From positions 1 to 46,018 of the forward strand of contig CAJXCK010000007.1 of the NCBI GenBank assembly GCA_913051785.1: a stretch of 46,018 bases of DNA, in the 5' to 3' direction. Positions within the stretch are counted from its first letter, which is position 1, and every line of letters begins with the position of its first letter. Positions 27,707-37,357 of this stretch are shown piece by piece. Made by a program: the position numbers and the translations under genes. Under the pieces are notes generated by a model. It was not told the DNA's origin, did not search any database, and worked only from the letters and a program-made list of their open reading frames with translations. Origin of the DNA: an uncultured Gammaproteobacteria bacterium. GTDB taxonomy: Bacteria > Pseudomonadota > Gammaproteobacteria > Pseudomonadales > Azotimanducaceae.

Positions 27707-29170
27707 CTATGGAAGCTCTGAGTTGCCCATTATAAAAATGTCAATCTCCCGCGCAGCCTGGCGGCCTTCATTTATAGCCCTCACCACTAAGGACTGCCCC
27801 CTTCTACAATCGCCAGCTGCGAAGACTCCGTTGATATTAGTCTTGTAGCAGCCATATTCGGCCCGATAGTTTGATCTTTCATCGTAGTCAAGCTCAAGTC
27901 TGTCGCTGACAATGTGCTCAGGTCCGAGAAAACCCATAGCCAGAAAAACGAGATCTGCTGGCCATTCTTTTTCTGATCCAGGGACTTCCTTTATTTTGCC
28001 GGATTCCATTACGACATCGATCGTTCGAACCGCTCGCAAATTTCCATCGTTTGTCCCCTCAAAGTTCAGCGATGATATTGAGAAGCGGCGAGGATCGGTT
28101 CCGTCCCTGTAGCTTGCCTCTTCATGGCCATAGTCGGTGCGGAAAATTTTCGGCCAAGTCGGCCAAGGATTATTTTCGGCTCTCTCGCTGGGAGGTTGGG
28201 GGAATAATTCAAAATTTACCAACGAGCGGCAGCCGTGGCGCAAGGAGGTACCAATGCAATCGGTGCCGGTATCGCCCCCGCCAATAACGATTACATCTTT
28301 ATCTTTTGCTGATATGAAGTTTTTATCTTCGTGTCCAGAATCAAGGAGGCTTTTGGTGTTTTGTGTAAGAAAATCCATTGCAAAATGGATTCCTTTTAAA
28401 TCTCGACCCAATATCGGCAGGTCTCGGGGGACTGTTGCGCCAGTGGCAAGCAGCACCGCGTCGAAGCCAGTTTTCAGCAGTTTCACATCTTGGGAACCAT
28501 CTTCACCATCACCAATATGAGAATTTGTTTCAAAGGAGATACCAGCTTTTTTCATGAGGTCTAGTCGGCGACCTACTACCTCTTCTTTGGATAGCTTCAT
28601 GTTGGGGATGCCATACATTAGCAGTCCTCCGATGCGGTCAGAGCGTTCAAATACCGTGATCGTGTGCCCTGCCTTATTCAGTTGCTCCGCCGCTGCTAGC
28701 CCCGTTGGGCCTGACCCTACGATTGCGATTTTTTTTCCTGTTCTTGATAGTGGGGTTTTTGGCTGAACCCAACCTTCCTCGAATCCGCGATCAATAATAG
28801 CCATCTCGATGTTCTTGATCGTCACTGCTGGGTCGGTAATGCCAAGCACGCAGGCTCCTTCGCAAGGTGCTGGGCAGACCCTGCCTGTGAACTCTGGAAA
28901 ATTGTTGGTTTCTTCTAATCTTACTAACGCGTCGTGCCATTGATCGTTGTAAATCAAATCATTCCATTCTGGGATTAGATTGTGTATCGGGCAGCCTTCC
29001 TCTGATTGACAGAAAGGAACCCCGCAATTCATACACCTTGCGCCTTGCGTCGAAAGTCGCTGTGTATCATGACCAACGTAAATTTCGTTGAAGTCGAGTA
29101 ATCTCTCTTCCGGCGGGCGATAAGGGGCCGCTTCTCTTGGAAATTCTATGAAGCCTGTCGCCTTACCCAT
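27707..29170 (-). CDS. gltD: Glutamate synthase small subunit GltD
   Basis: NADPH-oxidising FAD/Fe-S subunit of GOGAT, 487 residues. N-terminal [4Fe-4S] cysteines are C46, C49, C54 and C60 and C99, C103, C107 ([14 protein letters not shown]). FAD site [22 protein letters not shown] site [14 protein letters not shown]-terminal [16 protein letters not shown]. The opening [12 protein letters not shown] and the CPAPCEGAC form are unlike the E. coli/Pseudomonas type (CPQDRLCEGSC) and recall GltD of cyanobacteria, planctomycetes and many other phyla. It lies 40 bases after gltB. Confidence 0.95.
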   Translation of the reverse strand: MGKATGFIEFPREAAPYRPPEERLLDFNEIYVGHDTQRLSTQGARCMNCGVPFCQSEEGCPIHNLIPEWNDLIYNDQWHDALVRLEETNNFPEFTGRVCPAPCEGACVLGITDPAVTIKNIEMAIIDRGFEEGWVQPKTPLSRTGKKIAIVGSGPTGLAAAEQLNKAGHTITVFERSDRIGGLLMYGIPNMKLSKEEVVGRRLDLMKKAGISFETNSHIGDGEDGSQDVKLLKTGFDAVLLATGATVPRDLPILGRDLKGIHFAMDFLTQNTKSLLDSGHEDKNFISAKDKDVIVIGGGDTGTDCIGTSLRHGCRSLVNFELFPQPPSERAENNPWPTWPKIFRTDYGHEEASYRDGTDPRRFSISSLNFEGTNDGNLRAVRTIDVVMESGKIKEVPGSEKEWPADLVFLAMGFLGPEHIVSDRLELDYDERSNYRAEYGCYKTNINGVFAAGDCRRGQSLVVRAINEGRQAAREIDIFIMGNSELP

Positions 29171-29210
29171 TGTGATGTGTCCTAAGGTTTACGTTCATTT
29201 CATCCAACCT

Positions 29211-32200
29211 TCAGGCGGCGCTTTTCCGATGAGCGGCTTTGGCCTGTAGCGCTCTCTTATAGTCGCGAGGCATGACTTTTATAAAGCTCTCTTTTTCTTC
29301 ATCCCAGTTTTCTAAGATCTCAGTTGCTCTAGTGGAGCCCGTCTTTGATGCGTGCATTTGGATAAGATCTTTTAACTCCATCTCGCTCTCTTCAGAGTCG
29401 ACTTTTTCTAGGTCTACCATTTCCAGGTTGCAATTCATCTCGAAGTTATTCTTTTGATCCCAAATATAAGCTATGCCGCCGCTCATTCCAGCGGCGAAGT
29501 TTCTTCCCGTTTCTCCCAAGACGACCACGCGTCCTCCGGTCATGTACTCACATCCATGATCTCCGACTCCCTCAACCACAGCGCTGGCACCACTATTTCT
29601 AACACAGAAGCGCTCAGCAGCGATTCCCCTGAAAAAGGCCTGTCCCGATGTGGCGCCATAAAGCGCCACATTACCTACCACAATATTTTCCTCTGCTAGG
29701 AACGTGCTCTCCGCAGGGGGAAAGACAATGACGCGGCCGCCTGATAGGCCCTTGCCGGTATAGTCATTGGCATCGCCCTCAACGGTCAACTCGATACCTT
29801 TGGCGAGCCAACAACCGAAGCTTTGTCCTGCACTCCCGCTGAACTTGAACTGAATCGTCTCATCCGGGAGCATCTCCGGACCAACTTGTTTAATGATTTC
29901 GTTAGAGAGCATGGCGCCGACAACTCGATTGGTATTGATGATTGGTAACTCGGCGCGGACTTTTTCTCCCTTTTTCAGCGCTGGTAATGCCAGCTTTATA
30001 AGCTCGTTATCCAAAGCCTTCTCTAATTCGTGGTCTTGTTCGTGTATTTGATACGAGCCTAAGAATTTCCTTGGTTCTTTCGCTTTCGTCAGCAATGGTG
30101 ATAGGTCGAGGCCCTTTGCTTTCCAATGATTCACGGCGGGTTTAACGTTTAATAGCTCGACTGCTCCGATCATCTCATTGATTGTCCGAATTCCTAATTT
30201 GGACATTATTTCTCGGAGTTCTGAAGCGACCATGAATAAATAGTTGACTACATGTTCGGGACTGCCAGTGAACTTCTTGCGAAGCTCGGGGTCTTGGGTT
30301 GCGATTCCGACAGGACAGGTATTGAGGTGACATTTGCGCATCATGATGCACCCCATCGCAATCAGGGGGGCTGTGGCAAATCCAAACTCCTCTGCCCCAA
30401 GTATCGCGGCTATCGCTACGTCCCTGCCCGTCTTTATTTGCCCGTCCGTCTGCAGTACCACACGGGATCGAAGATTGTTCATAACGAGAGTTTGATGGGT
30501 CTCCGCAATGCCTAGTTCCCACGGCAGCCCGGCATGCTTTATTGACGTCAGAGGCGAGGCCCCTGTTCCGCCAGAGTCCCCAGCGATGACGATGTGGTCC
30601 GCTCTAGCCTTCGTGACACCGGCTGCAACCGTACCAACTCCAACTTCAGCACCTAACTTCACGCTAATGCGTGCACTTCGATTCGCGTTTTTTAGGTCGT
30701 GAATCAGCTGAGCCATATCCTCAATGGAATAGATATCGTGATGCGGCGGCGGGCTGATTAAACCGACGCCCGGCGTCGAATGGCGTAAGCTTGCAATATA
30801 GTCGTCGACCTTTCCGCCGGGGAGCTCGCCGCCTTCCCCAGGCTTTGCTCCTTGGATGATTTTAATTTGTAGTTCGTCGGCGTTGGTCAAATAATTGATG
30901 GTAACGCCGAATCTACCACTCGCGACTTGCTTTATAGCTGATCTTTTCGAGTCGCCATTTGAGAGTGGAATGAATCGTTTGGCGTCCTCTCCCCCCTCTC
31001 CCGTATTTGATTTTCCGCCAAGTCTGTTCATGGCTATAGCAAGCGACTCATGAGCCTCTGCACTGATTGAACCAAAGCTCATTGCCCCCGTGGCGAAACG
31101 CTTGACAATATCCTTTTCAGCCTCGACTTCCTCCAGAGGGACCGGGTTTTCTGAGAAACTAAAGTCTAGAAGACCGCGTAGCGTTGACCTCTTAGTATTT
31201 TCTTCGTTAATTTGTTTTGCGAACGTTTCGTAACTTTCTTGACTGTTTGTGCGAGCAGCAACCTGAAGAGAAGCAACAGATTTTGGCTCCCACATGTGAG
31301 TATCGCCATTCCTTCTCCAATGGAAGTCTCCATGGTTGGGCAAAACGCCGATCATCTCGTTTCCTCTTTGCGGGAAGCCCTGCAAGTGGCGACGAGTCAT
31401 TTCCTCAGCCAACGCATGCAGAGTCAGTCCTTCTACTCTGCTGGCCGTTCCTTTGAACGCTAGTTCTATAACCTCTGAGCTCAAACCAACGGCCTCGAAT
31501 ATTTGTGCGCCCTTATAAGAGTGCAAGGTGGATATTCCCATCTTCGCCATGACCTTGAGCATCCCTTTTCCAACGGCTTTTTTATATCTCGTAACAACGT
31601 CTTCTCGCGAGGTAATCTCTGGTATGCTGCCGAATTCTCCAGCGATCCGGCTCTGTTCGAGGGTTTCTAACGCCAGATATGGATTAATTGCGTCGGCACC
31701 GAAACCAACGAGCAGGCAAAAATGATGAACTTCCCTTGCCTCGCCAGTCTCCAATACCAGTCCAATTTGGTTCCGGAGATGCTTGCTTACCAAATGGTGA
31801 TGAACACTTCCGATGGCAAAAAGAGAACTAATCGCTGCGCTATTTGCCCCTACGTTCCTATCAGACAGAACCGCCAGGCTATATCCTTCTTCAATTGCGC
31901 TCTCTACTTGTTGATTAATTCGATCCAGCGCGCTGATTAGGTTATTACTTGCATTTGATTTCTCGTCGACGTCAAAAGTGATGTCGATCACCTTGGACTT
32001 CCAGCCTCGGAAATCCAGACTGATTAGCCCCGCCGTTTCTTCGTTATCTAGGAGGGGATGCATGATTTTCAGTCGATTTGAGTGTTCGGGTTTGGGCTCA
32101 AGAAAATTTCCCTCAGGCCCGATGTAACACTCCAACGACATGATTACCTCCTCCCGAATTGAATCGATTGGAGGGTTGGTAACTTGAGCGAAGCGCTGTT

Positions 32201-33797
32201 TGAAGTAGTCATAAAGCATTCGCGGCTTATCGGACATGATAGCCAGCGCTGCATCGTTACCCATAGAACCGAGTGGATCTCTCAGTTCCTTGACCATCGG
32301 GTTTAACATAAACTCCATGGTCTCCTGCGTATACCCGAAAGACTGCTGTAAGGCGGTAAGATCGTGCTCAAGTGTCGAAGTTGAGGTGCTAGGAATTTCA
32401 GATAGCTCTAGTCGGTTTTTTGCGAGCCATGTTTCGTAGGGCTCCTTGCTCACAATCCTCTCTTTTAGCTCATGGTCGGAGATCATTCGCCCTTGATCAA
32501 AATCGATCAAGAAGATCCGCCCGGGTTGAAGGCGTCCCTTACGCAGTATGTTTTCAGCCGGTTCTCTAACTACGCCAACCTCAGAGGCCATGATGCACCT
32601 GTCGTCCTTCGTGATATAAAACCGGGATGGCCTGAGCCCATTTCTATCAAGAATAGCCCCGATGCAGCGCCCATCTGAGAAGGCCATTGAAGCGGGTCCA
32701 TCCCAAGGTTCAATGAGGCAGGAGTGATATTCGTAGAACGCTCTTTTTTGCTCCGACATGTTTTGGTGTTGTTGCCAAGCTTCCGGCACCATCATCATCA
32801 AAGCTTCAGGGATTGATCTGCCGTTCATGATCAGGAATTCAAGAACGTTGTCGAAGTTCCCTGAGTCGGAGCAGTTCGGTTCAATAATTGGGAATAGTTT
32901 CTTTAGGTTGTCGCCAAAAATATTTGATTTTGTGTTGCCTTCTCTGGCATTCATCGCATTGACGTTACCCAGGAGCGTGTTGATCTCACCATTGTGGCTC
33001 ATAAAACGGCTGGGCTGTGCTCGATCCCAGGAGGGAAAGGTATTGGTACTGAACCTCGAGTGTACCATTGCGAGATGAGTTTCGTAGTCCGGGTCATTTA
33101 GATCATCAAAAAATTGAAAAACCTGTTCAGGTGTAAGCATGCCCTTGTAAACGAGAAGTTGGGAAGAAAGAGAGCAGACATAAAACAGAGCTCCTTCTAA
33201 CAGTCCTTTTTCTGCGCGAATTTTGTGTGTCGCAGACTTCCGAACCAGATAAAGTTGTCTGTCCAGAGATTGGCTATCCATCGCCTCTGCTGCTTTGATG
33301 AAAAGTTGTTCAATTTTTGGCATCGCCGATAGTGCGGTTTCGCCAACATCTGCCTTATGAACGCTGACTGGCAGCTCTCTCCAACCTATCAATTCAAGAT
33401 TGCATGGCTCTAGTTCGGATTCGATTAGTCTTTTGCAGAGGGCACGCTCAGCCTCGTCATTGGGTAGAAACACGTTGCCCACGCCATACTGCCCTGCGTC
33501 AGGGAGTTCAAAGCCCATAAGGTTTCTGCATTCTTTTCGCAGAAGTTTATCAGGTAGACCGGTCATGATTCCCGCACCGTCGCCGGTATTCTTCTCAAAT
33601 CCGACACCACCACGATGATCCATACAGCAGTTCATGGCATATGCGTCATCCATAATTTTTCTGCTGGGAATGCCTTTGATGTGGCAAACGAATCCCACGC
33701 CGCAGCTATCCTTTTCGAATGAGGGGTCATATAGCCCTTGCTTAGGCGGTAGACCCAGTGATCGGCCCAGTTTTTTTTGCCTTGAGTCTTTCTTCAA
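29211..33797 (-). CDS. gltB: Glutamate synthase large subunit GltB
   Basis: Ferredoxin/NADPH-type GOGAT alpha subunit, 1528 residues, making two glutamates from glutamine and 2-oxoglutarate. A 31-residue leader precedes the class II amidotransferase nucleophile C32 in [15 protein letters not shown], which needs propeptide removal. The order is glutaminase (to about 430), central domain, FMN/2-oxoglutarate synthase domain with the [3Fe-4S] motif C-x5-C-x4-C near 1149 ([13 protein letters not shown]), and the GXGXG beta-helix. CGVGF and [17 protein letters not shown] differ from the gamma-type CGFGLIAH/TGDGCG form. Start is TTG 33797, with no strong ribosome site; the frame stays open upstream. 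Confidence 0.95.
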   Translation of the reverse strand: MKKDSRQKKLGRSLGLPPKQGLYDPSFEKDSCGVGFVCHIKGIPSRKIMDDAYAMNCCMDHRGGVGFEKNTGDGAGIMTGLPDKLLRKECRNLMGFELPDAGQYGVGNVFLPNDEAERALCKRLIESELEPCNLELIGWRELPVSVHKADVGETALSAMPKIEQLFIKAAEAMDSQSLDRQLYLVRKSATHKIRAEKGLLEGALFYVCSLSSQLLVYKGMLTPEQVFQFFDDLNDPDYETHLAMVHSRFSTNTFPSWDRAQPSRFMSHNGEINTLLGNVNAMNAREGNTKSNIFGDNLKKLFPIIEPNCSDSGNFDNVLEFLIMNGRSIPEALMMMVPEAWQQHQNMSEQKRAFYEYHSCLIEPWDGPASMAFSDGRCIGAILDRNGLRPSRFYITKDDRCIMASEVGVVREPAENILRKGRLQPGRIFLIDFDQGRMISDHELKERIVSKEPYETWLAKNRLELSEIPSTSTSTLEHDLTALQQSFGYTQETMEFMLNPMVKELRDPLGSMGNDAALAIMSDKPRMLYDYFKQRFAQVTNPPIDSIREEVIMSLECYIGPEGNFLEPKPEHSNRLKIMHPLLDNEETAGLISLDFRGWKSKVIDITFDVDEKSNASNNLISALDRINQQVESAIEEGYSLAVLSDRNVGANSAAISSLFAIGSVHHHLVSKHLRNQIGLVLETGEAREVHHFCLLVGFGADAINPYLALETLEQSRIAGEFGSIPEITSREDVVTRYKKAVGKGMLKVMAKMGISTLHSYKGAQIFEAVGLSSEVIELAFKGTASRVEGLTLHALAEEMTRRHLQGFPQRGNEMIGVLPNHGDFHWRRNGDTHMWEPKSVASLQVAARTNSQESYETFAKQINEENTKRSTLRGLLDFSFSENPVPLEEVEAEKDIVKRFATGAMSFGSISAEAHESLAIAMNRLGGKSNTGEGGEDAKRFIPLSNGDSKRSAIKQVASGRFGVTINYLTNADELQIKIIQGAKPGEGGELPGGKVDDYIASLRHSTPGVGLISPPPHHDIYSIEDMAQLIHDLKNANRSARISVKLGAEVGVGTVAAGVTKARADHIVIAGDSGGTGASPLTSIKHAGLPWELGIAETHQTLVMNNLRSRVVLQTDGQIKTGRDVAIAAILGAEEFGFATAPLIAMGCIMMRKCHLNTCPVGIATQDPELRKKFTGSPEHVVNYLFMVASELREIMSKLGIRTINEMIGAVELLNVKPAVNHWKAKGLDLSPLLTKAKEPRKFLGSYQIHEQDHELEKALDNELIKLALPALKKGEKVRAELPIINTNRVVGAMLSNEIIKQVGPEMLPDETIQFKFSGSAGQSFGCWLAKGIELTVEGDANDYTGKGLSGGRVIVFPPAESTFLAEENIVVGNVALYGATSGQAFFRGIAAERFCVRNSGASAVVEGVGDHGCEYMTGGRVVVLGETGRNFAAGMSGGIAYIWDQKNNFEMNCNLEMVDLEKVDSEESEMELKDLIQMHASKTGSTRATEILENWDEEKESFIKVMPRDYKRALQAKAAHRKSAA

Positions 33798-33910
33798 AAC
33801 GTGTTTTTCGTCCTCAATCTTTATTCCAGGGTCGACAATGTCGCCTTCTGATTTCTCGAAGACTAATGGGGCGATAATCGAGTTAACGTGATAAAAGAGA
33901 GACCCATTAC

Positions 33911-33946
33911 AGCTGGGAGCTCTTTTCGAGTCCCATCATCCCAGCT
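33911..33946. repeat. Nested, mutually competing inverted repeats in the gltB leader
   Basis: Outer arms AGCTGGGA (33911-33918) and TCCCAGCT (33939-33946) form an 8-base stem. Inside, GGGA-g-CTC (33915-33922) can pair with GAG-TCCC (33928-33934) around a five-base loop, using part of the outer left arm, so the two stems exclude each other. The structure lies 114 bases before the gltB start. Competing hairpins of this kind can act in leader-based control, but no regulator or U run is evident. Confidence 0.45.
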
Positions 33947-34149
33947 CAATACCCGAAGCTGCCGACTTTTTCCTTTGCAAAAAAAAGATCTCAAATTTCC
34001 GAAATGCTTTCAAGTTTTGGGTGTCAAGGTCGCCGTTTACTGAGGCAACGTGTTGTTCTATTTTTGCAACAAAGATGTCGCGGCCCGGAAAATTCTGGCC
34101 TCTTGGAATGAGCAGTTCCATAGAAATTAGGTGGCCATAGGAAGAATTG

Positions 34150-34179
34150 TTGTAAATCGAGAGCCTAAACTTCTAATAT
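34150..34179 (+). promoter_or_regulatory. Probable sigma-70 promoter of mdh
   Basis: TTGTAA (34150-34155) and TAATAT (34174-34179) are separated by 18 bases and lie 27 bases upstream of the mdh ATG. A Shine-Dalgarno AGAGGGG lies between the promoter and the start. The -10 is one base off consensus. Confidence 0.5.
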
Positions 34180-34206
34180 GTCCCGTCGTTAAAAGAGGGG
34201 AAACAC

Positions 34207-35181
34207 ATGAGAGATGCGGTCACGGTCACAGTTACGGGCGCGGCGGGTCAAATCGGTTACGCATTGTTATTCCGTATAGCCTCAGGAGAAATGCTGGGCA
34301 AGGATCAGCCAGTTAAATTGAGGCTTTTAGAAATAACTCCGGCGCTCGGTGCGGTCGCTGGCGTGGTGATGGAGCTAGATGACTGCGCCTTACCGCTTTT
34401 GGAATCGATTACCTACAGCGATGACCCTCAAGTAGCTTTTGAAGGTGCTCAGTATGCGTTGTTGGTTGGATCCAGGCCAAGGGGTCCTGGCATGGAGCGA
34501 AAAGATCTTCTTGAGGCGAATGCGGAGATATTCTCAGTGCAAGGGAAGGCATTAAACGACAATGCCGATAAAAATGTAAAAGTTTTAGTGGTGGGCAATC
34601 CCGCTAACACCAATGCGCTCATAGCTCAACGTAACGCTCCCGATCTAGATCCGCGTAGTTTTACTGCCATGACAAGGTTGGATCACAATAGGGCTATGGC
34701 TCAGTTAGCGCAAAAAACGAATAGCCCGGTAAGTTCTATTGAAGGAATGTGTATTTGGGGTAATCACTCCGCAACTCAGTACCCTGATTTGCACAGAGTG
34801 ACCGTCATCGGCAATAAAGCAATGGATCTAGTCGATATGAGCTGGTACGTAGGCGAGTTCATACCAACGGTTCAACAAAGGGGAGCGGCAATAATCGAAG
34901 CTCGTGGAGCTTCAAGCGCGGCGTCTGCGGCGAACGCCGCGATAGATCACATGCGAGACTGGGCGCATGGCAATAGTGCGACCTTGAGTATGGGAGTCTA
35001 TTCGGATGGGAGTTATGGGATTGAAGAAGGTTTGATTTACTCCTTCCCGGTTAAATGCTTTGGTGGGGATTGGTCTATTCAACAAGGCATAGATCTGAAC
35101 GGCTTCAGTGTCGAGAAGATGAAGGCCACGGAGAAGGAGCTAGTTGAAGAGCGTGACGCGGTAGCACACTTATTGCCCTAA
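34207..35181 (+). CDS. mdh: Malate dehydrogenase (cytosolic-type)
   Basis: NAD-dependent malate/oxaloacetate interconversion in the TCA cycle, 324 residues. It belongs to the longer, cytosolic/actinobacterial-like branch: [19 protein letters not shown] at the NAD site, [32 protein letters not shown] with substrate Args, [20 protein letters not shown] and [11 protein letters not shown] with the catalytic His. E. coli-type Mdh is shorter and differs at these sites. Start ATG 34207 with AGAGGGG upstream. It is divergent from gltB and convergent with the enoyl-CoA hydratase gene after 9 bases. Confidence 0.96.
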   Translation: MRDAVTVTVTGAAGQIGYALLFRIASGEMLGKDQPVKLRLLEITPALGAVAGVVMELDDCALPLLESITYSDDPQVAFEGAQYALLVGSRPRGPGMERKDLLEANAEIFSVQGKALNDNADKNVKVLVVGNPANTNALIAQRNAPDLDPRSFTAMTRLDHNRAMAQLAQKTNSPVSSIEGMCIWGNHSATQYPDLHRVTVIGNKAMDLVDMSWYVGEFIPTVQQRGAAIIEARGASSAASAANAAIDHMRDWAHGNSATLSMGVYSDGSYGIEEGLIYSFPVKCFGGDWSIQQGIDLNGFSVEKMKATEKELVEERDAVAHLLP

Positions 35182-35190
35182 TGAACGCTT

Positions 35191-35943
35191 TTAGTAACCA
35201 GTAAATTTTGGCGTTCGTTTCTCGGCGAATGCCAGCCCCCCCTCTTTTCCATCGTCGCTTTGTCTAATGGTTAATAGACGCTCTCGGGATAATGCACCTA
35301 TCTCCGCAGGGCTTTTGTTTAACGTCTGCATGGAGAAGTCTTTCAATGATTGGACCACCAAAGGAGCGGAATTTGATAAAATGGTGGCCCACTCCAGTGC
35401 GGCTTCATACTCTTTGCCTGAAGGAGTTACCCGATTCACCATTCCAGCAGATAGCGCTTTTTGGGCATCGAAGTCCTCGCCGAGAAGCATGAATTCCATA
35501 GCTATTTTATGAGGTATTCTGGCGACCGCGCTCCCGATAAGTCCCCCAGTAAAACCAAGCTGGGCCTCGGGGTATTTGAAGACTGCATTCTCGGAGGCAA
35601 CGACGAGATCACACATCTGAACGATTACGTAGGCCCCTCCTATGCACCAGCCTTGTACAGCGGCAATTATTGGCTTGGATGCCTTCGCTCCTATGCTGGG
35701 GACACCCTCCCACATTTCTTTAGGCGGATTTTTAACGTCGGCTCCTACAGAAAAAGCCTTCTCGCCAGCTGAACACAGGATAGCTACAAGATCGTCACCA
35801 TTCTCAAACTCCCTCCATGCTCGACTCAAGCCTTGAATCACATCCTCGTTCAGAGCATTTAGTCTTTCAGCCCTGTTGATCCGTATTGTTGCTATTTTCT
35901 TATTAGATTCGTAGCTAACAATTTTGTTTCTATCGCCCGCCAT
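35191..35943 (-). CDS. Enoyl-CoA hydratase/isomerase family protein
   Basis: A crotonase-fold enzyme of 250 residues. N-terminal IATIRINRAERLNALNEDV, oxyanion-hole segment EKAFSVGADVKNPPKE, and the second signature AAVQGWCIGGAYVIVQMCDLVVAS followed by YPEAQLGFTGG (each part of residues 60-130). Where classical hydratases have two catalytic Glu, I read only partial matches, so hydratase, isomerase or a different CoA reaction is possible. It starts 6 bases after the metallo-beta-lactamase-fold gene, likely one operon. Start ATG 35943. Confidence 0.88.
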   Translation of the reverse strand: MAGDRNKIVSYESNKKIATIRINRAERLNALNEDVIQGLSRAWREFENGDDLVAILCSAGEKAFSVGADVKNPPKEMWEGVPSIGAKASKPIIAAVQGWCIGGAYVIVQMCDLVVASENAVFKYPEAQLGFTGGLIGSAVARIPHKIAMEFMLLGEDFDAQKALSAGMVNRVTPSGKEYEAALEWATILSNSAPLVVQSLKDFSMQTLNKSPAEIGALSRERLLTIRQSDDGKEGGLAFAEKRTPKFTGY

Positions 35944-35949
35944 GGACTC

Positions 35950-36651
35950 TTACTCCCCCATAATGGATTGCCAGGTTTCAAGGTCCTTAATATTGAGATA
36001 GGTATTCATCTTTTTCGTTTCCCCCAAGGTCGCATTGGGAGTGCTTCCATAGTTGTGTCCAGGCAAAATGAGGGTTTCATTGGGAAGACCCCTAAGCTTT
36101 TGAAGGCTGTGGTACATCTCTGTTGGATCAGACCCCGGAAGATCGACTCGTCCGCAACCGTTGATAAAGAGAGTGTCTCCGCTGATAAGGGTATTCTGAA
36201 CGCGGAAACATTGACTTCCTGGTGTATGGCCCGGCGTATGGAGAAACTCGACTTCTATATTGCCGATATTCATCTTGTCTCCAGAGTCGACTTTAATGAT
36301 ATCGGAATCGGAAACACTGGTCACTTTCTTGAGGCCGTCTGACTCCAGTTTGTTGGCGTACACTTTCAATGGCTTGATCTCCATCAAATCAGATATGCCA
36401 GACACAATATTTCCACTGAAAGATCCACCCACGTGATCGGGATGATAATGGGTAGCGAATGCCGCTTTGATTGTATAGTCCTTGCCTTCGACATGTTCGA
36501 CGAGACTTTTCACGTCCCATGCTGGATCAACAATCACTACTTCTCTAGTCGCCTTACAACCAATAATGTAAGTAAAATTTTGCATCGGGCCAATTTCTAT
36601 TTGCTCGATGATCAAGTCACCAGGCTCTTCCCAAGTTTTTTCCTCGCTCAA
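35950..36651 (-). CDS. Metallo-beta-lactamase-fold hydrolase (glyoxalase II-like)
   Basis: A 233-residue cytosolic hydrolase. Metal motif THYHPDHVGG (H68, H70, D72, H73), later GHTPGSQCF (His), SGDTLFINGCGRVDLPGSDP (Asp) and LPGHNYG (His) complete a dinuclear site. The GCGRVDLPGSDPTEMYHSL stretch is found in glyoxalase II-like and persulfide-dioxygenase-like subgroups, so a thioester or persulfide substrate is plausible but not shown. It is the first gene of a pair with the enoyl-CoA hydratase. Start ATG 36651. Confidence 0.88.
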   Translation of the reverse strand: MSEEKTWEEPGDLIIEQIEIGPMQNFTYIIGCKATREVVIVDPAWDVKSLVEHVEGKDYTIKAAFATHYHPDHVGGSFSGNIVSGISDLMEIKPLKVYANKLESDGLKKVTSVSDSDIIKVDSGDKMNIGNIEVEFLHTPGHTPGSQCFRVQNTLISGDTLFINGCGRVDLPGSDPTEMYHSLQKLRGLPNETLILPGHNYGSTPNATLGETKKMNTYLNIKDLETWQSIMGE

Positions 36652-36768
36652 TTTATTCCTCAGGTTTTCGCTGCGCTTGATTCAGGGTAGCAGGTCTTTG
36701 ACCTGAGTTGGCCCTTATTTTATTTTTTGGAAGCCTTTTGTCGCGATTAGTCCGTGTGGTTAGTGTTT

Positions 36769-37251
36769 ATGAGTAGTCTTTTCAGACTGACAATGAAATC
36801 GGAATTTGAAGATCTGGAATTGATCTCTTCAGAGGAATCTTTGGTTGGGGTTTCTTTTGAACCAGCATGCCTCTTCCAAGGGAAGCGTAACGAAAAAGCG
36901 AACCGGCTGTCGCTTGGCTTATTGTACGAAGCCTCCCTGCAACTTGAGGAATACTTTGGAGGAAAGCGTAAGCATTTTTCAATTCCACTTAGGACGAACC
37001 TCACAATTTTTCAGGCCTCTGTCTTGGCCGAAGTTTCAAAGATTCCATATGGAGAAGTAATATCTTATCAGGATTTAGCGATCCGAATCGGCAAACCCGG
37101 CGCGGCGAGGGCCGTGGGTTCGGCTTTAGGTAAGAATCCAATCCCAATTTTTATACCGTGCCACAGGGTAATTGGTAGTGATGGTCGGCTTACTGGTTTC
37201 GTAGGAGGACTGGATTGGAAACGGTATCTAATCAATCTCGAAAGTAACTAA
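36769..37251 (+). CDS. ogt: Methylated-DNA-[protein]-cysteine S-methyltransferase Ogt
   Basis: Suicide repair protein taking O6-alkyl groups from guanine. The acceptor Cys is in PIFIPCHRVIG, about residue 131; the Tyr/Arg finger region is IPYGEVISYQDLA with GAARAVGSALGKNPIP, and the C-terminus GRLTGFVGGLDWKR is typical. The frame opens at GTG 36754; ATG 36769 (160 residues) and ATG 36793 are the likely starts. The stop codon lies inside the first of three palindromic operators that precede tetR. Confidence 0.94.
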   Translation: MSSLFRLTMKSEFEDLELISSEESLVGVSFEPACLFQGKRNEKANRLSLGLLYEASLQLEEYFGGKRKHFSIPLRTNLTIFQASVLAEVSKIPYGEVISYQDLAIRIGKPGAARAVGSALGKNPIPIFIPCHRVIGSDGRLTGFVGGLDWKRYLINLESN

Positions 37252-37259
37252 ATAGTTAT
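37244..37259. promoter_or_regulatory. Operator-like palindrome 1 (GTAAC-N6-GTTAT)
   Basis: GTAACTAAATAGTTAT, one mismatch from a perfect dyad of the form GTAAC-N6-GTTAC. It contains the ogt stop codon. It is the first of three equal sites with starts exactly 43 bases apart. Confidence 0.7.
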
Positions 37260-37286
37260 TCTGTTGGAATCGGTCTGTCGGCATAA

Positions 37287-37302
37287 GTAACTAAATAGTT
37301 AC
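37287..37302. promoter_or_regulatory. Operator-like palindrome 2 (GTAAC-N6-GTTAC)
   Basis: GTAACTAAATAGTTAC, part of the perfect 18-base dyad AGTAACTAAATAGTTACT (37286-37303). It is identical to site 1 except for the last base and is the best candidate high-affinity site for the adjacent TetR-family protein. Confidence 0.78.
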
Positions 37303-37329
37303 TACCACTTTGGATTCTGTTTTGGTAAG

Positions 37330-37345
37330 GTAACTTTTTGGTTAC
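37330..37345. promoter_or_regulatory. Operator-like palindrome 3 (GTAAC-N6-GTTAC)
   Basis: GTAACTTTTTGGTTAC keeps both GTAAC/GTTAC half-sites and the 6-base spacer, but the spacer sequence differs. It ends 12 bases before the putative tetR start, where a bound repressor would block transcription or translation initiation. Confidence 0.7.
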
Positions 37346-37357
37346 TTAGAGATCACG

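Larger units (their letters stand above)
33798..34206. other. Intergenic region between divergent gltB and mdh
   Basis: A 409-base region with the gltB leader on one side and the mdh promoter on the other. The gltB half holds nested inverted repeats (33911-33946) and the reading frame of gltB remains open through part of it. A 61-codon minus-strand frame (33936-34121) lacks a ribosome site and a recognisable product. Its TGA overlaps an ATGATG that opens a 10-codon frame spanning the inverted repeats. I found no clear -10/-35 pair for gltB. Confidence 0.6.

Noticed and set aside
33936-34121. 61-codon minus-strand frame upstream of gltB
   Set aside because: No ribosome site, no recognised product, and one end lies in an inverted repeat. 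It is kept only as part of the intergenic description.
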